From Mannheimia indoligenes (GTDB taxonomy: Bacteria > Pseudomonadota > Gammaproteobacteria > Enterobacterales > Pasteurellaceae): 64,000 nt of DNA. The DNA lies in assembly GCF_036880405.1 (NCBI RefSeq), contig NZ_JBAJJM010000011.1, positions 28,987-92,986 on the forward strand, read 5' to 3'. Of the stretch, positions 26,138 to 35,536 are shown one piece after another (within the stretch, counting starts at the first letter, position 1; each line of letters begins with the position of its first letter). The notes below the pieces were generated by a model. The model was given only the letters and a program-made list of their open reading frames with translations. It was not told the origin of the DNA and made no database searches. The translations under genes and the position numbers were made by a program.

Positions 26138-27904
26138 TTATTTATAAAGCGGTCCAAAGTTTGCACACGCACGGTAGTCTTGACCTTCTTTGTCTTGACC
26201 GAAACCGTTCCACGCACTTGGACGGAATACATCTTTATCTTCCACGTTATGCATACAAACCGGAATGCGTAACATTGATGCAAGGGTGATTAAATCTGCC
26301 CCCACGTGTCCGTAAGTGGCTACACAGTGGTTTGCACCCCAGTTCGCCATCACGCTATACACGTCTGCGAATGCACCTTTACCCGTTAAGCGAGGCACGA
26401 ACCAAGTGGTTGGCCAAGTTTCATTGGTACGTTTGTTTAAGGTGTCGTGAACGTGTTCCGGTAAGTCGATTGACCAACCTTCCGCAATTTGTAATACAGG
26501 ACCAATGCCTTTGATGAGGTTGATGCGGTGCATCGTAAACGGCATACCGCCTTTGGTTAAGAATTGAGAAGATAAACCACCGCCACGGAAATATTCGTGC
26601 ACTGCCGGACACCAACGGGTATTTTCTAAACAGCGTTTGCCGTCTTCTTCTGTTACTTCCCAAACCGGTTTGATAACAGGTTTGCCGTCTTTGTCGGTAT
26701 GCTGACCCGTGCCGTCTAATGCTGCTGAACCTGAGTTGATTAAGTGGATAAAGCCACTTTCCGGACGCCAGCCGGTAACACGTTCAACAGAATCTTCGCT
26801 CCAGTAAGTACGCACATCCGCAAACACTTGAGCTTGACCGGTTAATAAGTTACCGAACAACATATTCACGCCGTTTAAGCTGTCGTTTTCTGTTGCCATA
26901 ATGTATGGTGCTCGCACACCGTTCCAGTCATAGGTTGAGTTGAGCGTTGCCTCTAAGAAATCGCCGTTTGGTAAATGGTCTGTCCATTGGCGTTGTCCTT
27001 GGAAACCGGCTGCAATCGCATTATGACCTAATGCCTCTTCGCCATAACCTAATTCTGCTAAACGTGGGTTGCCGACCATTAAATCACGGGCGATGATGGT
27101 CATTTTCACTACATCTTCCCAAAGTTTGGCACGCTCTTCTGGGCTACGTTGGTTTTCCGGTGCATTCACATCAACACCTTCTTTGCAATAGGTTTTTACC
27201 CATTCCATCGCTAATTTAAATTCTGCCTCATCGTAGATGTTGCGATCTAAACGGCGTTTAATTTCCGTCATATCCACGTATTCATTACGCATACCTAAAT
27301 ATTCTTGGAAGAATTGTTGGTTTACGATAGAACCGGCGATACCCATTGAAACTGAACCGATAGATAAGTAAGATTTGCCACGAAGGGTTGCCACCGCTAA
27401 GCCTGCACGAGCAAAACGCAATAATTTTTCACGAACATCAGCCGGAATGGATTGATCGCCCGCTTCTTGTACTTCTGTGCCATAAATGGAGAATGCCGGT
27501 AAACCTAATTGGCTATGACCTGCTAAGGCTGCAGCTAAATACACCGCACCCGGGCGTTCCGTTCCGTTAAAGCCCCAAATCGCTTTCGGCATATGTGGGT
27601 CCATATCAATGGTTTCAGAACCGTAGCACCAGCAAGGGGTTACGGTAATCACCGCTCCGACATTTTCACGTTTGAATTTTTCGGCACAAGCCGCAGCTTC
27701 GGCAACGCCACCGATGGTGGAATCAGCAATCACACATTCAACGAAATCACCATTTGGGTGGCGGACTTCAGATTGAATTAATTGTGCAACGGCTTTTGCC
27801 ATATTCATTGTTTGATCTTCAAGTGATTCACGCACTCCTAAACGGCGACCGTCAATGGTTGGGCGGATACCAATTTTTACAGGGGTAGATTTCAACGTTG
27901 TCAT
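26138..27904 (-). CDS. fucI: L-fucose isomerase
   Basis: Mn-dependent conversion of L-fucose to L-fuculose, first committed step of the pathway. The 588-residue protein (E. coli 591) carries the metal-site Glu in ATENDSLNGVN, Asp in FADVRTYWS and the C-terminal His in AHGHVGAD-type context (NHCVATYGHVGADLIT). It is the first gene of fucIKUAP, preceded by GGGAGA and a consensus CRP site about 100 bp upstream, with fucR next door upstream on the same strand. Confidence 0.96.
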   Translation of the reverse strand: MTTLKSTPVKIGIRPTIDGRRLGVRESLEDQTMNMAKAVAQLIQSEVRHPNGDFVECVIADSTIGGVAEAAACAEKFKRENVGAVITVTPCWCYGSETIDMDPHMPKAIWGFNGTERPGAVYLAAALAGHSQLGLPAFSIYGTEVQEAGDQSIPADVREKLLRFARAGLAVATLRGKSYLSIGSVSMGIAGSIVNQQFFQEYLGMRNEYVDMTEIKRRLDRNIYDEAEFKLAMEWVKTYCKEGVDVNAPENQRSPEERAKLWEDVVKMTIIARDLMVGNPRLAELGYGEEALGHNAIAAGFQGQRQWTDHLPNGDFLEATLNSTYDWNGVRAPYIMATENDSLNGVNMLFGNLLTGQAQVFADVRTYWSEDSVERVTGWRPESGFIHLINSGSAALDGTGQHTDKDGKPVIKPVWEVTEEDGKRCLENTRWCPAVHEYFRGGGLSSQFLTKGGMPFTMHRINLIKGIGPVLQIAEGWSIDLPEHVHDTLNKRTNETWPTTWFVPRLTGKGAFADVYSVMANWGANHCVATYGHVGADLITLASMLRIPVCMHNVEDKDVFRPSAWNGFGQDKEGQDYRACANFGPLYK

Positions 27905-28001
27905 AAATAGTTCTCCCGATTGGTTAAAAAAATTTGTGATTGAATTTATTATGCATACGCAATATGAGTTATGAAGAAAAATGCGAATTTAGTTTAAATT
28001 T

Positions 28002-28017
28002 TGTGAGTGCGATCACA
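28002..28017. promoter_or_regulatory. Consensus CRP site upstream of fucI
   Basis: TGTGAGTGCGATCACA is a perfect TGTGA-N6-TCACA match, 98-113 bp upstream of the fucI start, in line with catabolite control of fucose use. Confidence 0.85.
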
Positions 28018-28050
28018 AAAAATGGGGGATTTTGGTAAAAATGAGTGAAA

Positions 28051-28095
28051 AAAGAATGCCCGATTTTGTTTTATTTCTGAAAAAATCGGGCAAAT
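28051..28095 (-). terminator. Terminator downstream of fucR
   Basis: TGCCCGATTTT (28057-28067) pairs with AAAATCGGGCA (28082-28092). On the minus strand TTCTTTTTTC follows. It separates fucR from the fucI promoter and shares its stem with terminators near 20750 and 31280. Confidence 0.82.
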
Positions 28096-28109
28096 TCGGG
28101 CAAAAATCA

Positions 28110-28856
28110 CTAAATAATGATTTCAATTTGATGTGCTAAGCAATAATTTTTGAGAAAGTCCGGTGGGGGTTGGTTGATAAATAATTTATCAATGCAAGAT
28201 AAATCTTCGATACGAAACAAGTCTTTACGCTCAAATTTACTGTGGTCGGCTAATAAAAAAACCTGTTTACTGTTCGCAATTAATTTACGTTTAAGGGAAA
28301 TATTAATTTCATTTGATTCCCAAATCGCACCGTCTGCAATGCCTGTACAAGAAAGAATGGCAAGATCAATTTTTAAACGGGTCAGTAACTGCTCGGATAA
28401 TGGACCATAGAAGGCATCGTATTTTTCGGAATAAATACCACCGGTGGCAATCGTTTTAATATGCGGTTTGTGTGAGAGGCTGTAGATAATCCGCATTGAA
28501 CTGCTGACAACGGTGCAAGGAATATTTGGAATACGCTGTGCCACATTCCAAGAGGTTGAGCTGGCATCTAAAGCAATTACCGATTCAGGTTGTAAATATT
28601 CCAACACATTTTCTGCGATACTGCGTTTCGCCTCACTGTTCAGCCGTTGTCGGGTGGTAAATGAGCGACCAATATCTCGCTTTTTGTGGCTTACCGCTCC
28701 GCCGTGAGTGCGATGTAATAATCCATCTTTATCTAGCTTATTTAAATCTCGGCGGATAGTTTCAATAGAAACCCCACAATGTTCCGCCAATTCTTGAACG
28801 TTAGCTTCATCAAACTGTTCTATATATTCCATTATCTGTTTGTGTCGCAGCTGCAT
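28110..28856 (-). CDS. fucR: DeoR-family regulator of the fucose operon
   Basis: A 248-residue DeoR-type regulator: N-terminal helix-turn-helix (about 17-52, VQELAEHCGVSIETIRRDLN) and a C-terminal sugar-phosphate sensing domain with ALDASSTSWNVAQ and FLLADHSKFER. In E. coli FucR activates the fuc genes with fuculose-1-phosphate as inducer; position next to fucI supports the same role. It has its own terminator, so it is probably a monocistronic unit. The fucR-fucIKUAP order matches Haemophilus influenzae. Confidence 0.93.
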   Translation of the reverse strand: MQLRHKQIMEYIEQFDEANVQELAEHCGVSIETIRRDLNKLDKDGLLHRTHGGAVSHKKRDIGRSFTTRQRLNSEAKRSIAENVLEYLQPESVIALDASSTSWNVAQRIPNIPCTVVSSSMRIIYSLSHKPHIKTIATGGIYSEKYDAFYGPLSEQLLTRLKIDLAILSCTGIADGAIWESNEINISLKRKLIANSKQVFLLADHSKFERKDLFRIEDLSCIDKLFINQPPPDFLKNYCLAHQIEIII

Positions 28857-29027
28857 AATCTATCCTTTTTGTAAATTTTTCTCCAAATTTAACCGCTTGT
28901 AGCGTTACTGTCGAGCAAGCAAATTTGATTTTTAGAAGGCGATCACATTTTGTGTTGCAAGCGGTTAAATTTAGGGAACTTTTTGTAAAATTTGTAATAT
29001 ATTTTGTGAAATTTCATTTCAGACTAA
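28857..29027. other. Divergent control region between fucR and the TonB receptor
   Basis: About 280 bp lie between fucR and the receptor gene. They hold outward-facing uptake-signal cores (ACCGCTTGT at 28892-28900, GCAAGCGGT at 28957-28965) and a weak CRP-like half-site (GCGATCACA, about 28939-28947) before the receptor promoter. Confidence 0.55.
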
Positions 29028-29055
29028 TTGACAACCATTTTTATCTCTGTAAAAT
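29028..29055 (+). promoter_or_regulatory. Sigma-70 promoter of the TonB receptor
   Basis: TTGACA (29028-29033) and TAAAAT (29050-29055) are spaced by 16 bp, a strong sigma-70 promoter, 84 bp upstream of the receptor start codon. Confidence 0.7.
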
Positions 29056-29066
29056 TCGCTTTGTTT

Positions 29067-29085
29067 GATGTTGAGAATTGTTTTT
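29067..29085. promoter_or_regulatory. Possible Fur box
   Basis: GATGTTGAGAATTGTTTTT matches about two thirds of the 19-bp Fur consensus GATAATGATAATCATTATC and lies just past the expected transcription start. The match is moderate; iron control of the receptor is expected from family. Confidence 0.4.
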
Positions 29086-29138
29086 AATATCAAAATTTGG
29101 TAATCCTCTTAAATAACTTACCTAAGGAAATGTTTCGA

Positions 29139-31244
29139 ATGAAAAAATTTAAATTACTTCCTGTTTCAGCTGCAGTATTGAGCGTACTTGCTGCAAATGC
29201 AATGGCTCAAACTGCTTCAACAGATACAGTCGCATTAGATACTGTTACTGTAACCGACAATCAAGGCTTAAAAGTGCAAAGCAATGTGGTAACAACACAG
29301 AAAAAAGATGAGAGCACACAAACAGACTTACGTGGTTTATTAAAAGATGAGCCGGCAATTAGCTTAGGTGGTGGTAACGGTACATCACAATATCTCTATA
29401 TTCGTGGTATGGGTCAAAACTCAATTGATGTAAAAGTAGATAACACTTACTCAGATAGCCAAATTTTGTATCATCAAGGTCGTCATATGTTAGATCCGGC
29501 ATTGGTGAAAATTGTTTCTGTACAAAAAGGTGCAGGCAGTGCTTCAGCCGGTATTGGTCAAACTAATGGTGCAGTAATTGCTAAAACCGTTGATGCATTA
29601 GATTTATTAAAAAACAGCGATAAAAACTTCGGTGCAAAATTAGGTACAGGTATCAGCACTAACCACGCACATAATTTCAATGCAACCTTATATGGTAAAG
29701 GTGAAATCTTTGATGCTTTAGTTTCAGGTAATCTTGTGAGAGATCGCGACTATAAAGGCGGTAAAGATTACGTAAACCAATTCGGCACAAACCGTGTTCC
29801 GTATAGTGCATTGGATAAAACCAGCTTCTTAGCTAAATTAGGTGCAACATTGGGAGATCACCGTTTTGTATTAAGCCATTCAAGTGAGCGAAATGAAGGT
29901 CAGCGTTTAGTGCGTGAAGAATTTGATGTAGCACCTAACGGCACAAAGGTTTCTCCGTACAACCGCTTAACTGTAGAACGCCAAGCTCCAGCTAACCGTA
30001 GAATTACGGTTCAAAGAACTAACTTAGAATGGACTGGCAAAAACTTAGGCTTTGCTCAAGAAGCGACAGCTAACGTTTATCAATTAGTGCAAGGTCGTTG
30101 GTCTGAACACGAAAAAGGTAACGGCTACGCAGGTAATGTAGATTATGCAACGAAAACTAAAGTTGTTACTCACGGTGCGAATGTAAACTTTGATTCTGCC
30201 GTTCACGAAAATGTATTATTAAAATACGGTGTGAACTATCGCCACCAAGAAGCTAAACCACACACTAAATTTAACCCTCTTGTGAAAAACCAAGAGAAAA
30301 CCGATACCGGCGTGTATGTTGAAGCAATTACTGCTCCAGTAGATAAAGTAACTTTAACTACCGGTGTACGTTACGACCACTTCAAATTCAAAGCAATGGA
30401 TGGTAAAGAGCGTAGTAATGGTGCATTCAGCCCAAGCGTTGGTCTTATCTATGAGCCAATTGAACACTTAAGCTTAAGTGCAAGCCACAACTATGCAACT
30501 CGTAGCCCTCGTCTGCACGATGCGTTAATGGCACACGGTAAGCGAGGTATGGTAACAATTGGTGATAACACCAAAGCAGAAAAAGCTCGCAATACTGAAA
30601 TCGGCTTCAACTATAATGACGGCACATTCAGCTTTGACGGTAGCTACTTCTGGCAACATATCAAAGATGCTTTAGGTACAACAAATGGTCGTGATAACCA
30701 CGGTAATGCAGCACAAGCGATTGTGAATGGCGGTAAAATTAAAAATCGTGGTTATGAGTTAAATGCAGGCTACCACAATAACGGCTTTACGGCTCGTGTT
30801 GGTGTTGCTCATAGCAAACCTCGTTTCTACACACAAACCGTGATGCAACGTAATAATCAAGGTCAGTTAGCTGAAACTGCATTGTTAAGCAGTAACCCGG
30901 AATACGCATCAGCTATCGGTCGTACTTGGACAGCTTCTTTAAGCTATCGCTTTGAACAACCAAATTTAGAAGTTGGCGTACACCACCGTATTGTTGAGAA
31001 AGTGAAACCTGAAGATAATTTCTTCGTTACAGGCGGAGCATTACAAACAAATACAGGCACGGGTAAAGACAGCTACAATGTAACTGATATCACCTTAAAC
31101 TGGAAACCACTTAAAGATGATAGCGTGAATGTAAACTTTGCAGTGGATAACGTGGCGAATAAAAAATACAACGCACACGGTCAGCGTGGTCAATTATCAG
31201 CTCGTGGACGTGAATTCCGTGCAGGTGTGAACTACACGTTCTAA
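29139..31244 (+). CDS. TonB-dependent outer-membrane receptor, FetA/FrpB-like
   Basis: A 701-residue outer-membrane receptor. It has a signal peptide (cleaved after AMAQ, about residue 24), a TonB-box-like DTVTVT segment, a plug domain (about 40-160) with YLYIRGMGQNSIDVKVDN, and a 22-strand-type barrel ending in FRAGVNYTF with the terminal Phe. The plug and barrel text resembles Neisseria FetA/FrpB, a ferric enterobactin-type receptor, so uptake of a ferric siderophore is likely. The start at 29139 is preferred over 29130 because AAGGA is 10 nt from it. No periplasmic binding protein or ABC transporter follows. Confidence 0.88.
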   Translation: MKKFKLLPVSAAVLSVLAANAMAQTASTDTVALDTVTVTDNQGLKVQSNVVTTQKKDESTQTDLRGLLKDEPAISLGGGNGTSQYLYIRGMGQNSIDVKVDNTYSDSQILYHQGRHMLDPALVKIVSVQKGAGSASAGIGQTNGAVIAKTVDALDLLKNSDKNFGAKLGTGISTNHAHNFNATLYGKGEIFDALVSGNLVRDRDYKGGKDYVNQFGTNRVPYSALDKTSFLAKLGATLGDHRFVLSHSSERNEGQRLVREEFDVAPNGTKVSPYNRLTVERQAPANRRITVQRTNLEWTGKNLGFAQEATANVYQLVQGRWSEHEKGNGYAGNVDYATKTKVVTHGANVNFDSAVHENVLLKYGVNYRHQEAKPHTKFNPLVKNQEKTDTGVYVEAITAPVDKVTLTTGVRYDHFKFKAMDGKERSNGAFSPSVGLIYEPIEHLSLSASHNYATRSPRLHDALMAHGKRGMVTIGDNTKAEKARNTEIGFNYNDGTFSFDGSYFWQHIKDALGTTNGRDNHGNAAQAIVNGGKIKNRGYELNAGYHNNGFTARVGVAHSKPRFYTQTVMQRNNQGQLAETALLSSNPEYASAIGRTWTASLSYRFEQPNLEVGVHHRIVEKVKPEDNFFVTGGALQTNTGTGKDSYNVTDITLNWKPLKDDSVNVNFAVDNVANKKYNAHGQRGQLSARGREFRAGVNYTF

Positions 31245-31259
31245 TTCTTAAATCAGACT

Positions 31260-31305
31260 AAAATGCCCGATTGAACTAACATTCTCAATCGGGCATTTTT
31301 TATGT
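31260..31305 (+). terminator. Terminator after the TonB receptor
   Basis: AAAATGCCCGATTGA pairs with TCAATCGGGCATTTT and runs into TTTTTATG. It is the third terminator in the window built on a GCCCGATT stem. Confidence 0.88.
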
Positions 31306-31383
31306 TACAAGTGGTCAAATTTTCCAGTTTTTTGCAAATTCACAGCTATTGATAACTTATCTGTATTAAACAGATTTGTTTGA

Positions 31384-31429
31384 TACTAACGAACAAATTT
31401 ATTCAGTACTAATGAATAAATTTATTCAA
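31384..31429 (+). repeat. Tandem 23-bp repeat upstream of purL
   Basis: Units 31384-31406 and 31407-31429 (each of the form TACTAAYGAAYAAATTTATTC plus two bases) agree at 20 of 23 positions; a third, weaker partial unit follows (TCCTATCGAATATTTTC). The rest of this 300-bp gap holds a terminator, a variant uptake signal and a PurR-like operator. Confidence 0.65.
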
Positions 31430-31479
31430 TCCTATCGAATATTTTCCATTAAAGATTGCTTCCCCTTATTTTTCAATGC

Positions 31480-31495
31480 TAGCAACCGTTTGCGT
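31480..31495. promoter_or_regulatory. PurR operator upstream of purL
   Basis: TAGCAACCGTTTGCGT matches 13 of 16 positions of the PurR box ACGCAAACGTTTGCGT, 52-67 bp before the purL start. PurR repression of purL is established in E. coli. Confidence 0.7.
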
Positions 31496-31546
31496 AATGA
31501 ATTATAATCAGCACAAATTTTCATTTTAGATAGGAAAATCTCACCA

Positions 31547-34500
31547 ATGACTATGCAAATCTTTCGTGGCTCGCCTGCCCTTTCAGAATTTCGTTTAAAT
31601 CAACTTCAACAAAAATTTGTCGCCGCCAATCTGCCGGTGAAATCGATTTACGCAGAATATCTGCATTTTGCAGATTTAACCGCACCACTCTCGGCAGAGC
31701 AAGAAGATAAATTAGTTCAATTATTACATTACGGTCCAACCCTTGCCGAACACGAACCTATTGGTGAAACCTTTATCGTGATTCCTCGTTTAGGCACGAT
31801 TTCTTCGTGGTCATCAAAAGCAACCGACATCGCCCATAACTGTGGCTTAGAAAATATTGCCCGTGTTGAGCGTGGTTTAGCCTACTATTTTGAATTTGAA
31901 CGCGGCTTAACCTCTGAAGAAGAAAGCAAACTTGCTTCATTGTTACACGATCGAATGATGGAAACTGTGATTCGCAATGCAGACGATGCAGTGGAATTAT
32001 TCAAACAACAAGAGCCAAAACCTTTCACCAGCGTGGATATTTTAGGCGGTGGTCGCAAGGCTCTCGAAGAGGCGAACGTGAATTTAGGCTTGGCGTTGGC
32101 GGAAGATGAAATTGATTATTTGGTGGAAAATTTCACCGCACTTGGGCGTAACCCGAACGATATTGAGCTGTATATGTTTGCTCAGGCGAACTCGGAACAC
32201 TGCCGCCACAAAATTTTCAACGCCGATTGGACAATTGACGGCGTGAAGCAGGAAAAATCCCTGTTCAAAATGATTAAAAACACCTTCGAGAAAACCCCTG
32301 ACTATGTGCTTTCTGCCTATAAAGATAATGCAGCGGTAATGGAAGGCTCAAAAGTGGGGCGTTGGTTCCCGGATCAAGATGGTCAATATCGAGCTCACGA
32401 GGAAGAGGCTCACATTTTAATGAAAGTGGAAACCCACAACCACCCGACTGCGATTTCGCCATTCCCGGGAGCGGCGACCGGTTCGGGCGGGGAAATCCGT
32501 GATGAAGGGGCGACTGGTCGTGGTGCGAAGCCGAAAGCAGGTTTAACGGGTTTCTCTGTATCTAACTTAGTCATTCCAAACTTTGAACAGCCTTGGGAAA
32601 ATCCACTGTCTAAACCGAGCCGTATTGCGTCAGCACTCGATATTATGATCGAAGGTCCACTTGGTGGTGCTGCGTTTAACAATGAATTTGGACGCCCTGC
32701 GTTGCTTGGTTATTTCCGTACTTATGAAGAAAAAGTAAACAGCTTTGCAGGCGAAGAAGTGCGTGGCTACCACAAGCCGATTATGCTTGCAGGCGGTATC
32801 GGTAATATTCGTGCCGAACACGTTCAGAAAGGCGAAATCCCTGTCGGGGCGAAGTTGATCGTACTTGGCGGTCCGGCGATGAATATCGGCTTGGGAGGCG
32901 GTGCGGCATCGTCAATGGCATCAGGTAAATCCAAAGAGGATTTAGACTTCGCCTCTGTTCAACGTGAAAACCCGGAAATGGAACGCCGTTGCCAAGAAGT
33001 GATCGACCGCTGTTGGCAAATGGGCGATGAGAACCCGATTTTATTTATTCACGATGTGGGTGCAGGCGGTTTATCTAACGCAATGCCTGAGTTAGTCCAC
33101 GACGGCGAGCGTGGCGGTAAGTTCGACTTACGTAAAATCCTGTGCGATGAAAAAGGGATGTCGCCACTCGAAATTTGGTGTAACGAATCGCAAGAGCGTT
33201 ATGTGTTAGCGGTTGCCCCTGAAAAACTCGAACTTTTCACCGCACTTTGTGAGCGTGAGCGTGCCCCGTTTGCGGTGATTGGTGAGGCGACCGAAGAGAA
33301 ACATTTAACCCTACACGATGAGCATTTTGGCAATGATCCGATTGATTTACCGATGAACGTGTTACTCGGCAAAACCCCGAAAATGCACCGTGAGGTTTCG
33401 CAAAAAACCGTTGAAAATGCACCGCTTGCAATGGACGGTATCGACCTGAAAGAAGCATTACACCGTGTATTACGTTTGCCAGTGGTTGCAGAAAAAACCT
33501 TCTTAATTACGATTGGCGACCGCTCGGTAACGGGTATGGTAGCACGTGATCAGATGGTCGGTCCGTGGCAAATCCCCGTAGCGGACTGTGCAGTAACCAC
33601 TGCAAGCCTTGATAGCTATCACGGCGAAGCGATGTCAATGGGCGAACGTGCGCCAGTTGCACTATTAGACTTCGGGGCATCGGCTCGCTTGGCTGTTGCG
33701 GAAAGCATTACCAACATTGCGGCAACCAACATCGGCGACATTAAACGCATTAAACTCTCTGCGAACTGGATGTCGGCAGCCGGCCACGAAGGTGAAGACG
33801 CAGGCTTATACGAAGCAGTAAAAGCCGTGGGCGAAGAGCTTTGCCCGGCACTCGGCATTACTATCCCTGTGGGTAAAGACTCAATGTCGATGAAAACGAC
33901 TTGGGAAGAAAATGGTGAGAAGAAAACCGTGACTGCTCCGCTTTCCCTTGTGATTTCTGCATTCGCCCGTGTGGAAGATGTGCGTAAAACGGTTACCCCA
34001 CAACTTCGCACCGATAAAGGCGCAAGCCGCTTATTGTTAATTGATTTAGGCGAAGGCAACAACCGCTTAGGGGCAACGGCATTAGCACAGGTTTATAAAC
34101 AACTGGGCGATACACCGGCGGATGTGGTGAATGTTCAAACCTTAAAAGATTTCTTCAACGCAATGCAAGCCTTAGTGGCAGAAGATAAATTATTAGCCTA
34201 CCACGACCGTTCAGACGGTGGTTTAATCACCACCCTTGCGGAAATGGCATTTGCCGGTAACTGCGGTGTAGATGTAGATATTTCAGCCCTTGGCGACAAC
34301 GATTTAGCGGTGCTATTCAATGAAGAATTGGGTGCGGTAATCCAAGTAGCAGATAGCGAACTCAATGCGGTACGTGAGGTGTTAAAAGCTCATAACTTGA
34401 TTCACGTAACCAAAGAATTAGGTGCGGTGAATGCCGACAACCGCTTTGAAATCAGCCGTGGTTCTCGCAAATTGTTAAGCGAAAAACGTTCTGAATTACG

Positions 34501-35443
34501 TGGTATCTGGGCGGAATTAACCCACCAAATGCAACGTTTGCGTGACAACCCAGAGTGTGCAGACCAAGAGTTCGCAGCAAAAAAAGATGAGAATAACAAA
34601 GGCTTATCTGCTTTCTTAAGCTACGATGTGAACGAAGACATCGCAGCACCGTTTATCAACAAAGGGGCAAAACCAAGTATCGCAATCTTGCGTGAGCAAG
34701 GCGTAAACAGCCACTACGAAATGGCAGCAGCCTTCGACCGTGCCGGCTTTAAAGCGATTGACGTGCATATGTCCGACTTGATCTCCGGCAGACGTAACTT
34801 AAACGACTTCAACGCAATGGTGGCGTGCGGCGGCTTCTCCTACGGCGACGTACTCGGTGCAGGCGGCGGCTGGGCGAAATCGATCCTATTCAACCCAATG
34901 TTGCGTGATCAATTCAGCAAATTCTTCGCCAACCCGAACACGCTTGCCTTAGGTGTGTGTAACGGTTGCCAAATGGTATCGAACCTGGCGGAAATCATTC
35001 CGGGTACAGAAAACTGGCCACGTTTCGTTCGCAACAAATCCGAACGCTTTGAAGCCCGTGCTGCAATGGTGAAAATCAATGACACCAACTCACTTTGGTT
35101 TAATGGAATGGCAGGCAGCCATATGCCGATTGCGGTTTCACACGGCGAAGGACAAGTTGAGTTCAAAAGTCCACAGCAATTAGCGAACTTGCAACAGCAA
35201 AATCTCGTGATTGCACAATATGTGGATAGCCATCTCAACCCAACCGAACAATACCCAGCCAACCCGAACGGCTCTGTATTTGGTATCACCGCCATCGGCA
35301 ACACAGACGGCAGAGTGGCCATTATGATGCCACACCCTGAGCGTGTGTTCCGTGCGGTCAGCAACTCTTGGGCTCCGGAAGATTGGACGGAAGACGGGGC
35401 GTGGATGAGATTGTTCCGTAGTGCACGTGTTGCGTTGAAATAA
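31547..35443 (+). CDS. purL: Phosphoribosylformylglycinamidine synthase
   Basis: Fourth step of de novo purine synthesis: ATP- and glutamine-dependent conversion of FGAR to FGAM. This is the large single-chain enzyme (1298 residues; E. coli 1295) with an N-terminal PurS-like domain, the synthetase domain (VETHNHPTAISPFPGAATG near 290-310) and a C-terminal class I glutaminase with nucleophile Cys in GVCNGCQMV (about 1135) and the His-Glu pair in MPHPERVFR. AGGA lies upstream of the start. A PurR box and its own terminator make it a single-gene unit. GC content is clearly higher than in the cassette that follows. Confidence 0.98.
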   Translation: MTMQIFRGSPALSEFRLNQLQQKFVAANLPVKSIYAEYLHFADLTAPLSAEQEDKLVQLLHYGPTLAEHEPIGETFIVIPRLGTISSWSSKATDIAHNCGLENIARVERGLAYYFEFERGLTSEEESKLASLLHDRMMETVIRNADDAVELFKQQEPKPFTSVDILGGGRKALEEANVNLGLALAEDEIDYLVENFTALGRNPNDIELYMFAQANSEHCRHKIFNADWTIDGVKQEKSLFKMIKNTFEKTPDYVLSAYKDNAAVMEGSKVGRWFPDQDGQYRAHEEEAHILMKVETHNHPTAISPFPGAATGSGGEIRDEGATGRGAKPKAGLTGFSVSNLVIPNFEQPWENPLSKPSRIASALDIMIEGPLGGAAFNNEFGRPALLGYFRTYEEKVNSFAGEEVRGYHKPIMLAGGIGNIRAEHVQKGEIPVGAKLIVLGGPAMNIGLGGGAASSMASGKSKEDLDFASVQRENPEMERRCQEVIDRCWQMGDENPILFIHDVGAGGLSNAMPELVHDGERGGKFDLRKILCDEKGMSPLEIWCNESQERYVLAVAPEKLELFTALCERERAPFAVIGEATEEKHLTLHDEHFGNDPIDLPMNVLLGKTPKMHREVSQKTVENAPLAMDGIDLKEALHRVLRLPVVAEKTFLITIGDRSVTGMVARDQMVGPWQIPVADCAVTTASLDSYHGEAMSMGERAPVALLDFGASARLAVAESITNIAATNIGDIKRIKLSANWMSAAGHEGEDAGLYEAVKAVGEELCPALGITIPVGKDSMSMKTTWEENGEKKTVTAPLSLVISAFARVEDVRKTVTPQLRTDKGASRLLLIDLGEGNNRLGATALAQVYKQLGDTPADVVNVQTLKDFFNAMQALVAEDKLLAYHDRSDGGLITTLAEMAFAGNCGVDVDISALGDNDLAVLFNEELGAVIQVADSELNAVREVLKAHNLIHVTKELGAVNADNRFEISRGSRKLLSEKRSELRGIWAELTHQMQRLRDNPECADQEFAAKKDENNKGLSAFLSYDVNEDIAAPFINKGAKPSIAILREQGVNSHYEMAAAFDRAGFKAIDVHMSDLISGRRNLNDFNAMVACGGFSYGDVLGAGGGWAKSILFNPMLRDQFSKFFANPNTLALGVCNGCQMVSNLAEIIPGTENWPRFVRNKSERFEARAAMVKINDTNSLWFNGMAGSHMPIAVSHGEGQVEFKSPQQLANLQQQNLVIAQYVDSHLNPTEQYPANPNGSVFGITAIGNTDGRVAIMMPHPERVFRAVSNSWAPEDWTEDGAWMRLFRSARVALK

Positions 35444-35450
35444 TGAATGG

Positions 35451-35480
35451 GAGCACCCGCCTTTGGCGGGTGTTTGTTAG
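35451..35480 (+). terminator. Terminator after purL
   Basis: CACCCGCC (35454-35461) pairs with GGCGGGTG (35465-35472) over TTT, followed by TTTGTTAG. Confidence 0.82.
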
Positions 35481-35536
35481 AATAATTTTAAAAATATAAG
35501 TCTTTTCAATATACAAATTATTTAAAGGAAGATTAT

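Noticed and set aside
33619..35364. Long frames of about 150 codons on the minus strand within purL.
   Set aside because: They are shadows of the strong codon bias of purL; no ribosome sites and low-complexity composition.
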